Under the pieces are notes generated by a model. It was not told where the DNA came from. It worked only from the letters and a program-made list of their open reading frames with translations, and did no database searches. Shown piece after piece: positions 1-7,256 of a stretch of 41,417 nt of DNA. Where the stretch lies: assembly GCA_937926445.1 (NCBI GenBank), contig CALBAK010000090.1, positions 1 to 41,417 on the forward strand, written 5' to 3'. Within the stretch, counting starts at the first letter, position 1. Each line of letters begins with the position of its first letter. A program made the position numbers and the translations under genes. Source of the DNA: an uncultured Alphaproteobacteria bacterium. Lineage in GTDB: Bacteria > Pseudomonadota > Alphaproteobacteria > Geminicoccales > Geminicoccaceae.

Positions 1-718
1 GCGGACCGTCGAGCGGCTCGCCCACGGGCCCCAGGACGGCGAGGCTCGTCGAGCGGAACTCGCGCCGCCAGGAAACCAACACGACCCAGACCACGGCGGC
101 GATCAGGAGCAACGGGTGGAGGAACCAAGCGAGCCCGGCAAGCCCGAAATAATAGGCCCGCATCGCCTTGTTGAAATGGTCGGCGGCACGGGTCGCCATC
201 CGCGCGGCCCGCTCGACCAGGCGGCCGGCGGCGTCGGTTTCGGCCTCGGCGGGCGGCGGTGCCGCACCGATCAGAATCGCTACGTAATTGAACTGCCGCA
301 GCGTCCATGTAAACTTGAAGAAGGCGTAGACGAAGACGAGGATCAACAGCAACACTTTGCCGTCGAACACCCGAGGGGCGCTCGGTGCCGCGAGCGGCAG
401 ATCGGCCAGGATGGCGAGCGCCTGGTCGCGCGCTCCGAGAACGGCGGCGAGACCGCCGATCAGGATGATCGACGAGCTCGCGAAGAAAGCGATGTTCTGC
501 ACCAACACCTGGACCACCTGGAGGTCGGTGATGCGGTTGTCGCGGGCGAGCATCCGCCGCATCCAGGCGAGCCTGTACTCGTGCATGCGGGCCATCAGGC
601 TCGGCCGGCCGGGCCCGTCGGCCCAGCGGGCGTAGCCGACCCAGGCCAAGAGGAAGACGAGCGGCGCCAGGGCGTCGAGGAAGGGTACGCCGAGCCGGCT
701 CTCGACGAACTCGATCAT
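1..718 (-). CDS. DUF599 family membrane protein (C-terminus cut by window start)
   Basis: The minus strand is open from an ATG at 718 to the window edge, about 239 codons with no stop. The translation matches DUF599 of alphaproteobacteria: a first membrane segment (residues ~13-25), then a basic stretch with RMHEYRLAWMRRMLARDNRI, a second segment beginning NIAFFASSSIILIGG, then VFVYAFFKFTWTLRQFNY. A late Asn-Lys-Ala-Met-Arg-Ala-Tyr-Tyr-Phe block precedes a last hydrophobic segment and a basic tail (WRREFRS). Family members are about 230-240 residues, so almost the whole protein is present. The family has no established function. The gene is divergent from the hydrolase gene that starts at 769, leaving only about 50 bp for both promoters. 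Family assignment is by recognition of the conserved blocks. Confidence 0.88.
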   Translation of the reverse strand, partial: MIEFVESRLGVPFLDALAPLVFLLAWVGYARWADGPGRPSLMARMHEYRLAWMRRMLARDNRITDLQVVQVLVQNIAFFASSSIILIGGLAAVLGARDQALAILADLPLAAPSAPRVFDGKVLLLILVFVYAFFKFTWTLRQFNYVAILIGAAPPPAEAETDAAGRLVERAARMATRAADHFNKAMRAYYFGLAGLAWFLHPLLLIAAVVWVVLVSWRREFRSTSLAVLGPVGEPLDGP

Positions 719-768
719 CCGGCCCTCTCCTTGCAGGGGCTCCGGCCGATCGCTACCTCTGCCCGGCC

Positions 769-1506
769 ATGAGCACGAGTCCCCGTCCGGTCGTCGGTGT
801 CACGCTCGACAGCGAGCCGCCGGGTGGCTATTCGAAGCAGCCCTGGTACGCGCTGCGCGAGAACTATTGCGACGTCCTCGCCGAGCTCGGCGCCGCACCG
901 GTGGCGTTGCCGCACGAGCCCGAGCTCGTCGAAGATTACCTCGCGCTGATCGACGGACTCGTGATCACGGGCGGCGCCTTCGATATCGACCCCGCGCTCT
1001 ACGGTGTGGGCGAGCGACACGCCACCGTGCGTCTCAAGGAGCGGCGCACCCGCTTCGAATGGGCGATCACCGAACGCGCGCTCGAGGCCGACCTCCCGGT
1101 CCTCGGTATCTGCGGCGGCCAGCAGCTCCTGAACGTCGTTCTCGGCGGCCGGCTGATCCAGCACATCCCGGATGCAGTGCCTGGGGCACTCGCCCACGAG
1201 CAGCCCAATCCGCGGACCGAACCCGGCCACGAGGTGCACGTGGTGCCCGGTACGCTCCTGCACCGGCTCACGGGTACAGAGCGGTTGCTCGTGAACAGCG
1301 CGCACCACCAGGCGGCCGAGACGGTCGGGCCCGGGATCGTGGTGAGCGGTCGGGCCCCCGACGATGTGATCGAGGCGATCGAGGACCCGCGCCGGCGCTT
1401 CTGCCTGGGTGTGCAGTGGCACCCGGAATACCGGATCGGGCCCGGCGACGGGGCGATCTTCGAGGGCCTGATCGCCGCCTGCCGGGCGCGGCGGGAAACC
1501 CGATGA
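769..1506 (+). CDS. Gamma-glutamyl-GABA hydrolase-like class I glutamine amidotransferase (peptidase C26)
   Basis: This 245-residue cytosolic protein has the PuuD/C26 fold signature. The nucleophile elbow GICGGQQLLN places Cys115 as catalytic residue, and VQWHPEYR places His218 and Glu220 as the rest of the triad. The upstream block DGLVITGGAFDIDP fits the oxyanion region of the family. Members hydrolyse gamma-glutamyl amides such as gamma-glutamyl-GABA in putrescine breakdown or related substrates. No other putrescine genes are present, so the substrate is open. The ATG at 769 gives the expected length. The stop overlaps the ATG of the next gene (ATGA), so it heads a translationally coupled run with the pseudouridine synthase and rsmD. 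The ChaC-like gene further down also acts on gamma-glutamyl compounds. Confidence 0.9.
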   Translation: MSTSPRPVVGVTLDSEPPGGYSKQPWYALRENYCDVLAELGAAPVALPHEPELVEDYLALIDGLVITGGAFDIDPALYGVGERHATVRLKERRTRFEWAITERALEADLPVLGICGGQQLLNVVLGGRLIQHIPDAVPGALAHEQPNPRTEPGHEVHVVPGTLLHRLTGTERLLVNSAHHQAAETVGPGIVVSGRAPDDVIEAIEDPRRRFCLGVQWHPEYRIGPGDGAIFEGLIAACRARRETR

Positions 1507-2375
1507 GCGGACCCTCGGCCGAGCCGTCGCAGCGAGCGCAGCGCCGGAGGCGACGGTCCGGGCCCGCGCCGGTGCCGGCTGCCGGGGGCGCGAAGCCCGA
1601 GGGAGCCGAGCGGCTCGCCAAGCGGATCGCCCGCGCCGGGCTCTGCTCGCGGCGCGAGGCCGAGGCCTGGATCCGCGCCGGTCGCGTGGCAGTCGACGGG
1701 CGGACGGTCGAGAGTCCGGCACTCGACGTGACGCCGGCGCAGCTCGTGACCGTCGACGGCCGGCCGCTACCGGAGCCCGAGCCCACCCGCCTCTACCGCT
1801 GGCACAAGCCGCGCGGCGTCCTCGTGACCGCCAAGGACCCCGAGGGCCGGCCGACCTATCTGGAGCGGCTACCGCCGGGCCTGCCCCGGCTCGTCCCGGT
1901 CGGTCGGCTCGACCTCAATTCCGAGGGCCTTCTGCTGCTCACCAACGACGGCGAGCTCAAGCGGCACCTCGAGCTGCCGGCCACCGGATGGACCCGGCGC
2001 TATCGGGTGCGCGCCTTCGGAAAGGTCGAGGAGTCCGCACTCGCGGCACTCGCCCGCGGCACGACCGTCGACGGCGTCGCCTACGGTCCGATCGACGCCC
2101 GGCTCGACAAAGTGCAAGGCGCCAATGTGTGGCTCACGGTGAGCCTCGAGGAAGGCAAGAACCGCGAGGTCCGCCGGGTGCTCGAATCGCTCGGCCTCAA
2201 GGTGGGTCGGTTGATCCGGGTCGCCTACGGCCCCTTCCAGCTTGGCGGACTGCCGCGCGGAGCGATCGAGGAGGTGCCGCGCAAGGTGCTCAAGGAGCAG
2301 CTGGGTGCGGCCCTCGCCCCGGCGCCGCGGCGACGAGCGGCCGCGCCGGCCGGCGAGAAGGAGGCTGGCCGTTGA
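1503..2375 (+). CDS. rRNA pseudouridine synthase, RsuA/RluB family
   Basis: The 290-residue protein begins with a basic, disordered tail (residues 1-35), followed by an S4 RNA-binding domain (KRIARAGLCSRREAEAWI, about 40-85). The catalytic domain starts at LYRWHKPRGVLVT. The motif GRLDLNSEGLLLLTNDG gives the catalytic Asp at about residue 137, and the late block EGKNREVRRVLESLGL is typical of RsuA/RluB enzymes. These convert specific uridines of rRNA to pseudouridine. The start is the ATG that overlaps the preceding stop. The reading frame stays open further upstream, but that extension is shadow sequence. RluB (23S U2605) is the most likely orthologue in alphaproteobacteria, but the target cannot be read from sequence. 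The stop overlaps the rsmD start. Confidence 0.92.
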   Translation: MSGPSAEPSQRAQRRRRRSGPAPVPAAGGAKPEGAERLAKRIARAGLCSRREAEAWIRAGRVAVDGRTVESPALDVTPAQLVTVDGRPLPEPEPTRLYRWHKPRGVLVTAKDPEGRPTYLERLPPGLPRLVPVGRLDLNSEGLLLLTNDGELKRHLELPATGWTRRYRVRAFGKVEESALAALARGTTVDGVAYGPIDARLDKVQGANVWLTVSLEEGKNREVRRVLESLGLKVGRLIRVAYGPFQLGGLPRGAIEEVPRKVLKEQLGAALAPAPRRRAAAPAGEKEAGR

Positions 2376-2986
2376 GGATCATCGCCGGACGCCACCGCGG
2401 GCGACGGCTCCAGGCCCCACCCGGGCTCGCCACCCGGCCGACCTCGGATCGGGCGCGCGAAGCCCTTCTGGGCATCCTCGAGCACGGCACACCGCCGCTC
2501 GCCGGCTGTCGCTTCCTCGATCTGTTCGCGGGCACGGGCGCGGTCGGCCTCGAGGCCGCTTCGCGCGGTGCCGAGGCCGTGCTCCTGGTCGAGAACGATC
2601 CGGCGGCGGTCGTCGCCATCCGCAAGAACATCGAGCATCTGGGCGAGGCCGGGCGGGTCCGCCTGCTGGTCGCCGATGCGAGTCGGCTCGGCCCGGCGCG
2701 CGAGCCCTTCGACATCGTCTTCCTCGATCCGCCCTGGCGCAGCGGGCTCGCCCGACCGGCACTCGAGGCGTTGCTCACGGGTGGCTGGATCGCCCGCGAG
2801 GGCCGGTTAGTGGTCGAGCTCGCTGCGGCAGAGCCCTTCGAGCCGCCCGAGGGCCTCGCGGTCGAGCGGGAGCGTCGCTACGGCCGCACCCGCTTCCTGT
2901 TCCTGCGACCGGTCGCGACCTCGCCGCCACGGCAGGCGCGTCGGCGCCGGGCGCGAGCGGTCGCCGAGGGCGGGCCGCCGGTCTGA
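2372..2986 (+). CDS. rsmD: 16S rRNA (guanine(966)-N2)-methyltransferase RsmD
   Basis: This 204-residue SAM-dependent methyltransferase starts with the diagnostic RIIAGRHRGRRL and has TRPTSDRAREALLGIL (RNA contact). The SAM-binding glycine loop is LDLFAGTGAVGLEA (49-62), with an acidic ribose ligand in LVENDP. The catalytic DPPW is at 119-122. RsmD methylates G966 of 16S rRNA in the 30S subunit. The start is a TTG at 2372 overlapping the TGA of the pseudouridine synthase gene, and the conserved N-terminus begins immediately after it. A basic tail (RQARRRRARA) follows the fold. Pairing with a pseudouridine synthase gives a small rRNA-modification operon. Confidence 0.95.
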   Translation: MRIIAGRHRGRRLQAPPGLATRPTSDRAREALLGILEHGTPPLAGCRFLDLFAGTGAVGLEAASRGAEAVLLVENDPAAVVAIRKNIEHLGEAGRVRLLVADASRLGPAREPFDIVFLDPPWRSGLARPALEALLTGGWIAREGRLVVELAAAEPFEPPEGLAVERERRYGRTRFLFLRPVATSPPRQARRRRARAVAEGGPPV

Positions 2987-3046
2987 CCCCTTGCCGGTGC
3001 GGATCGGGCGGCGCATCTGCGGCTGCGGTTCGAGGAGCAAGGGGCA

Positions 3047-3751
3047 GTGCTGACCCGCGAGCGTATCCGCTCGGGCTGGATCCAGGAGCTCGTCCGGGCG
3101 CAGGGCTTACCGGGCGTGCTCGACGAGGCCGAGCTCGCTGCTTCGCGGGCCGCCTGCCTCGCCCGGCGGCCGCCCGGCGCCGATGTTTGGGTGTTCGGTT
3201 ACGGCTCCTTGATCTGGAACCCCTGCTTCCACTTCGTCGAACGCCGGGTGGTGACGGTCCCAGGCTGGCACCGCCGCTTCTGCCTCTGGACCAGCATCGG
3301 GCGCGGCAGCCCGGAGCGGCCGGGCCTCATGCTCGGGCTCGAGCCGGGCGGCTCCTGCCGCGGGGTGGCCTTCCGGATCGCCGATGCCGACGTCGAAAGC
3401 GAACTCGACATCGTCTGGCGGCGCGAGATGGTGACCGCCGCCTATCGGCCGACCTGGGTCATCGCGCACGGCGCGGCCGAGACCGTGCGGGCGATCGCCT
3501 TCACCATCAACCGTGACCATCCGCGCTACGCCGGCCGCCTCGAGGAGGAGCGGATCGTCGAGGCTCTGGCCACCGCCCGCGGTCCGGTCGGTGCCTGCTG
3601 CGATTATCTCTTCAACACGGTGGCGCATCTCGAGGCACTGGGCGTGCCGGACCGGCGGCTGCGGCAGCTCTGCCGCCGGGTGCGGGAGCGACAGGCACGC
3701 GAGGTTTTCGCCCCCACGCCGATGCCCGCGCAAGAGATCCTCCAGGGTTGA
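3047..3751 (+). CDS. ChaC-type gamma-glutamylcyclotransferase
   Basis: The 234-residue protein carries the cyclotransferase substrate loop VFGYGSLIWNP (49-59) and the catalytic Glu in VWRREM (Glu127), with the later blocks INRDHPRY and GPVGACCDYLFNTVAHLE typical of ChaC. Enzymes of this family cleave glutathione to 5-oxoproline and Cys-Gly. The start is a GTG at 3047 with a GAGGAG box at 3032-3037, nine bases upstream. It lies 60 bp after rsmD, so it may belong to the same transcript. An inverted repeat at 3759-3789 follows the stop. Bacterial ChaC homologues include proteins whose activity has not been tested, so the exact substrate is inferred. Confidence 0.9.
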   Translation: MLTRERIRSGWIQELVRAQGLPGVLDEAELAASRAACLARRPPGADVWVFGYGSLIWNPCFHFVERRVVTVPGWHRRFCLWTSIGRGSPERPGLMLGLEPGGSCRGVAFRIADADVESELDIVWRREMVTAAYRPTWVIAHGAAETVRAIAFTINRDHPRYAGRLEEERIVEALATARGPVGACCDYLFNTVAHLEALGVPDRRLRQLCRRVRERQAREVFAPTPMPAQEILQG

Positions 3752-3758
3752 CGACCGG

Positions 3759-3789
3759 TTAACGCGGCATCGTACGACGATGCCGTTAA
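3759..3789 (+). terminator. Inverted repeat after the ChaC-like gene, possible terminator
   Basis: TTAACGCGGCATCGT (3759-3773) pairs with ACGATGCCGTTAA (3777-3789) around a 3-base loop, with a two-base bulge. It starts 8 bp after the stop and is followed by a weak T-rich stretch (ATCTCTCTTAA). It could end the upstream operon or act as an operator for the RTX gene 105 bp further on. The absence of a solid T run keeps the terminator reading uncertain. Confidence 0.45.
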
Positions 3790-3893
3790 ATCTCTCTTAA
3801 CCAAGCGATCTCCCGACCCTCCGGGAATACCGGCGGCGACACGTAACGCCGTCGCGGCCCGCCCTCCGCACGGCAGAGCCGGGAAGAGAGACC

Positions 3894-5819
3894 TTGAGCA
3901 GGATCACGTTCGCGCGCAGCTTCGACCGTCTGCTCGATCCGAACGAGCCGCCCAGCACGCAGGCTTGGATGCGCGAGTTCGGCACGGCGAACTTCGCATG
4001 GAGCGTTCGTCCGTTCAGCGGTGTCGACGTACCCAGGGTAAAAGCCTCGCTCAAAGGTACGCCGGGCACCAAGACGCTCGACGTCTCGGTCGCCGACAAG
4101 GGTTTCGGCAAGGTCGGCGCGCTGGCGCTGAACGCCGACGACGCGCTGATGTCCGAGGTTTCGCGGATCAACGTCAAAAACTTCGCCGACGTGCGGATCG
4201 ACCTCGGCAATGGCATCTTCGAGGGACCGTCGACCGGCGAAGTCACGGTGCGGCTCACCAACTTCGTCCGCGGCAGCATCGACGCGACCGACATGGACGG
4301 CCCGCTGCGCTTGCATCTCGATCTCCTCAACAACAAGGCGACCAGCCCGAACCTGTTCACGGCCAACCTCACCGAGTTCGACGATTGGGTCGAGGTCGGA
4401 ACGGGCTGGCTCGGCACCGGGAAAAAGGCGATCCCGGCCTACAACGGCCGTGACACCGAGATCCGGATCGATCTCGGCAGCGGCAACGACACCTATCTCT
4501 CGAACGTCGCCTTCGCGTCCAAGGACACGATCGTCGGCGGCTTCGGCAACGACAAGATCAACGGCGGTGCCGGCGACGACCTGATCTTCGGCGATCAGGA
4601 CGAGCGCGGCTTCGCCTCGACCCTCGACGTCAAGCTCGAGATCCGCTTCGAATCCGAGAGTGCCGCGTTCCAGAACATCTTCGGTTATTATGATCGGACC
4701 ACCGGCGAGGCACGGATACTCCTCGCCAACACCGATCTCGACAGCGACCCGAACGTGGTCCGGTTCTCGGCCGCGCTGAACCTCACACCCGAGCAGTACC
4801 GCAACCTCGAGTTCTTTTTGGTCCCCAACGGATACGCCGAGAACGCATGGCTCGCGGAAGGCGATCCGACCCAGCTCGAGCTCCGACTGGTCCGGGAGGG
4901 TGGCGGCTGGCTCTTGAAGGAGCTCGACACCGGCCGGCCGCTCTACGGCTTCGAGGGGGTCGACGTCCTGACCACGGAACCCGGCAAGAACCCGAACGGC
5001 TGGCGCACCGGGCACCTGGTCGATCGGACCGGCGCGGCGCGCGAGTTCCGTCTCGCCTTCGAGGACTATCCGGGCTCGTCGAGCGACTTCGACGACGCCG
5101 TCTTTTCGATCAAGGCCCGCGCCGAAGGCGGGCTCCCCGGCAACGATATCCTCAACGGCGGCGCCGGCGACGATCATCTTTGGGGTGGCAAGGACACCGG
5201 TCGCTACGCGCTCAAATATCTGATCGACGGAGACTTCGACCTGTTCGGCGAGACCTATGCGGCGGCCGACGCCTTCGCCACGGCCGAGCTCAACGAGTTC
5301 GGCAACATCGTGGTGAGCATCGGCGGTGCCCTGCAGTGCCTCGCCCTGCTCCAGCTCGCCGACGGTACCGAGGCCCTCATGCTCATCCAGCTCACGGGCG
5401 ACATCTACGCCCGGGCGGAGGTGACGATCACCAACGACTTTTTGGTGGAGACGTTCGGTGAGGTGCACAGCGCGTTCAGCGTCGAGGTTCTGCCCCTCGA
5501 CGGCCTCGAGGGCCCACTCGCCCTCTTCAACGAGGTCGAGCTGATCGGCGGCGACATCCTCCTCGGCGGTTCGGGCCGCGACACCTTCTGGTTCAACGAC
5601 GGCGACGGTGTCGACGTGATCGTCGATTTCGAACGCGGCGTCGACATGCTCAAGCTCGAGCGCGGCGAGCCCATTCGCCAGACCGTGGTCACGGACGCGC
5701 ATTTCGGGCGCGGTCTGCTGATCGAGCACGGTGGGGACGGCGACGCGGTCTTCCTCATGAACGTCGTATCGCCCCTCACGCTGGTCAGCTCGGGCAGCGG
5801 CTACGACAGCTACACCTGA
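3894..5819 (+). CDS. RTX-type calcium-binding secreted protein
   Basis: The 641-residue acidic protein has glycine-aspartate nonapeptide repeats in three separated patches: GGFGNDKINGGAGDDLIFGD (about 215-234), GNDILNGGAGDDHLWGG (about 414-430) and GGDILLGGSGRDTF (about 552-565). The last runs into a typical RTX cap (VDVIVDFERGVDMLKLERGE). Such repeats bind calcium outside the cell, and family members leave by a type I (ABC/HlyD/TolC) system using an uncleaved C-terminal signal. No signal peptide is visible, consistent with that route, and no type I exporter gene is in the window. The segments between the patches are not recognised. The start is a TTG at 3894 behind GGAAGAGAG. It is the gene just before the small exported proteins, but it lacks their leader element, so a role with them is not supported. 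Confidence 0.85.
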   Translation: MSRITFARSFDRLLDPNEPPSTQAWMREFGTANFAWSVRPFSGVDVPRVKASLKGTPGTKTLDVSVADKGFGKVGALALNADDALMSEVSRINVKNFADVRIDLGNGIFEGPSTGEVTVRLTNFVRGSIDATDMDGPLRLHLDLLNNKATSPNLFTANLTEFDDWVEVGTGWLGTGKKAIPAYNGRDTEIRIDLGSGNDTYLSNVAFASKDTIVGGFGNDKINGGAGDDLIFGDQDERGFASTLDVKLEIRFESESAAFQNIFGYYDRTTGEARILLANTDLDSDPNVVRFSAALNLTPEQYRNLEFFLVPNGYAENAWLAEGDPTQLELRLVREGGGWLLKELDTGRPLYGFEGVDVLTTEPGKNPNGWRTGHLVDRTGAAREFRLAFEDYPGSSSDFDDAVFSIKARAEGGLPGNDILNGGAGDDHLWGGKDTGRYALKYLIDGDFDLFGETYAAADAFATAELNEFGNIVVSIGGALQCLALLQLADGTEALMLIQLTGDIYARAEVTITNDFLVETFGEVHSAFSVEVLPLDGLEGPLALFNEVELIGGDILLGGSGRDTFWFNDGDGVDVIVDFERGVDMLKLERGEPIRQTVVTDAHFGRGLLIEHGGDGDAVFLMNVVSPLTLVSSGSGYDSYT

Positions 5820-5950
5820 GCCCTTCCGGAGGCGGGCCAGCGGCGATCCGACGGGCCCGCCACCCGCTCGCCGCGCGGCCCGACCCGGCTGCCGGCGGGT
5901 CCCACCTCGGGCCGGAGGCGCCGCTTCCGCCGAGCCAAAGGGAGACGATC

Positions 5951-6232
5951 GTGAAGCTCCGTGCCTTCCTCCTCGCCAGCACGCTCCTGACCACGGCCGG
6001 CCTCGCCCGGGCCGAGCCGGTCCGGCTGGACGATCCGACACTCGGCGCGGTCCGGGCGGCCGCGCTGCGCCGCGTCTCCGTCTCGACCCGCAGCGAGTCG
6101 AACGCCTTCGCCGCGGGGCCGGTGGCGATCGCCACCACCCGGGCCGATCACGGCGCGCAGAGCGACGGGCGCACGGCGCGGTGGCGCGCCACCACCTCGA
6201 GCCGCGCGGCCGCGGCCCTGGTGCCGCGCTGA
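5951..6232 (+). CDS. Small exported protein with A-[GA] leader element (member 1)
   Basis: The 93-residue product starts with a Sec signal peptide (residues 1-21, ending LARA). The element L26-DDPT-L31-GA-V34-R-A36-A37 follows, the same L-x4-[LM]-x2-[VI]-x-A-[GA] pattern found in six other genes between 5951 and 11896. The remaining ~55 residues are Ala/Ser/Arg-rich with no recognised domain. The start is a GTG at 5951 with GGGAGA seven bases upstream. This is the most divergent family member (Arg at -3, Ala-Ala at the site) and could be degenerate. Function unknown; inferred to be a substrate of the C39 peptidase/barrel pair at 12206-14099. Confidence 0.7.
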   Translation: MKLRAFLLASTLLTTAGLARAEPVRLDDPTLGAVRAAALRRVSVSTRSESNAFAAGPVAIATTRADHGAQSDGRTARWRATTSSRAAAALVPR

Positions 6233-6406
6233 GACCGCAACACCGAGGAGAAAGGCGAAACCCGCTATCGCCTCTCCGTGGCTACACCATGGGGCGTACT
6301 CCCAGCGAGCCCTTGCAGCACCCGCGCTCCTCACCCACGATGCCAGCGTGAAGGAGGCGGTCCGGCGGGGGCGCGCGGGCGTTCCCGTTGCCGGCGGGAG
6401 GAAACC

Positions 6407-6781
6407 ATGGCGCGTGGGGGGATACGGCTGGCCGGGTTGCCCGTGTTGGCGTTGGCGGCGCTGTTGGCGGGCGAGATCGCCCGGGCCGAAGAGCCCCTGC
6501 GGCTCGACGATGCGGCGCTCGACACCATCACCGCGGGGACAGCGAACGCCCTGAAGACCTCCGGGATCGTGACGCAGGTGGTCTTGCCGGGTCCCGGCAA
6601 AGGGCTCGCGGATCTGGCGCGTCAGCTCGCCCCACGAAAACCGATCCTCCTCCCGCCGACCGGCTCGAGCGGTCAAGGCAAGCGTACGGTGAGCCGCTCC
6701 GGCAAAAAGACCTTCAAAGCCGAGCGGGTCACCAAGGGGTATCGCGAGACCCTCGTGGTGAGCGGGTCCGCGGGGGGATGA
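6407..6781 (+). CDS. Small exported protein with A-[GA] leader element (member 2)
   Basis: The 124-residue product has a Sec signal peptide (1-27, ending IARA), then EEPLR and the leader element L33-DDAA-L38-DT-I41-T-A43-G44. The rest contains a short hydrophobic stretch (GIVTQVVLPGPG), a Pro-rich middle and a Lys/Arg/Ser-rich end (KRTVSRSGKKTF). No known domain is seen. The ATG at 6407 follows GGGAGGAAA closely and decides the start; the in-frame extension to 6278 lacks a ribosome site and would disrupt the signal peptide. It is 175 bp after member 1 and 132 bp before member 3 on the same strand. Predicted to be trimmed after Gly44. Confidence 0.8.
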   Translation: MARGGIRLAGLPVLALAALLAGEIARAEEPLRLDDAALDTITAGTANALKTSGIVTQVVLPGPGKGLADLARQLAPRKPILLPPTGSSGQGKRTVSRSGKKTFKAERVTKGYRETLVVSGSAGG

Positions 6782-6913
6782 TCGCCGAAAGGTCCTACGT
6801 CCTCCGGTGATCGAACCGAAGGGCGGGTAGCCGTCGATGAGCGCTCGGATTACGGTTCGCGACGCGGCGGCCCGCGGGCCGTAGCGAGCGAGCGGATATC
6901 GGAGGAACGCACG

Positions 6914-7189
6914 ATGAAATTCAGTAGGGTCGCGCTCGGTGTGGCCGTCGCCCTTTCTTTGGGTAGCGCTGTCCAGGCCGAAGAGATGAGGCTGTCGGAA
7001 CAGCAGCTCGATCGCGTAACGGCCGCGGGTCCGATCGGAAATGCCATTCGCGCCGCCTTCGCGGGATTGGCGCTCGACGAGCTCCAGAACGGCTTCTCGG
7101 GTGGACCCCGTAGTGCAGCCAGTAGCGGAATCAACGTACTCAAAGAGTATGTCCTCCTCGAGATCATGATCCGACAAAAAGGTTACTGA
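6914..7189 (+). CDS. Small exported protein with A-[GA] leader element (member 3)
   Basis: The 91-residue product has a clear signal peptide (1-22, ending VQA). The element L27-SEQQ-L32-DR-V35-T-A37-A38 starts with Leu-Ser, exactly as in classical double-glycine leaders. The predicted mature part (GPIGNAIRAAFAGLALDE onward, about 53 residues) alternates small/hydrophobic and polar residues and ends with a basic segment (EIMIRQKGY). The ATG at 6914 is preceded by GGAGGA at about eight bases. An intrinsic terminator follows at 7221-7256, marking the end of the plus-strand group of three. Confidence 0.82.
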   Translation: MKFSRVALGVAVALSLGSAVQAEEMRLSEQQLDRVTAAGPIGNAIRAAFAGLALDELQNGFSGGPRSAASSGINVLKEYVLLEIMIRQKGY

Positions 7190-7220
7190 TCGTTTTTTGG
7201 CAGCGACAACTCGTCGATGG

Positions 7221-7256
7221 ACGGCCGCCGGTATCACGCGCGGCCGTTCTCTTTTT
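7221..7256 (+). terminator. Intrinsic terminator after the plus-strand small genes
   Basis: ACGGCCGC (7221-7228) pairs perfectly with GCGGCCGT (7240-7247) around an 11-base loop, followed by TCTCTTTTT. It ends the 5951-7189 group and overlaps the last codons of the convergent glycosyltransferase gene, whose stop is at 7234. Confidence 0.75.

Noticed and set aside
116-772. 218-codon plus-strand frame at the window start.
   Set aside because: The opposite strand encodes an obvious DUF599 protein; the plus frame is its shadow.
3894-5819. The RTX protein as the missing large amyloid subunit (FapC analogue).
   Set aside because: It has no Sec signal, no leader element and typical calcium-binding repeats pointing to type I secretion.
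3786-6041. 751-codon minus-strand frame opposite the RTX gene.
   Set aside because: It is the reverse-frame shadow of the RTX coding sequence, whose repeat motifs are unmistakable on the plus strand.
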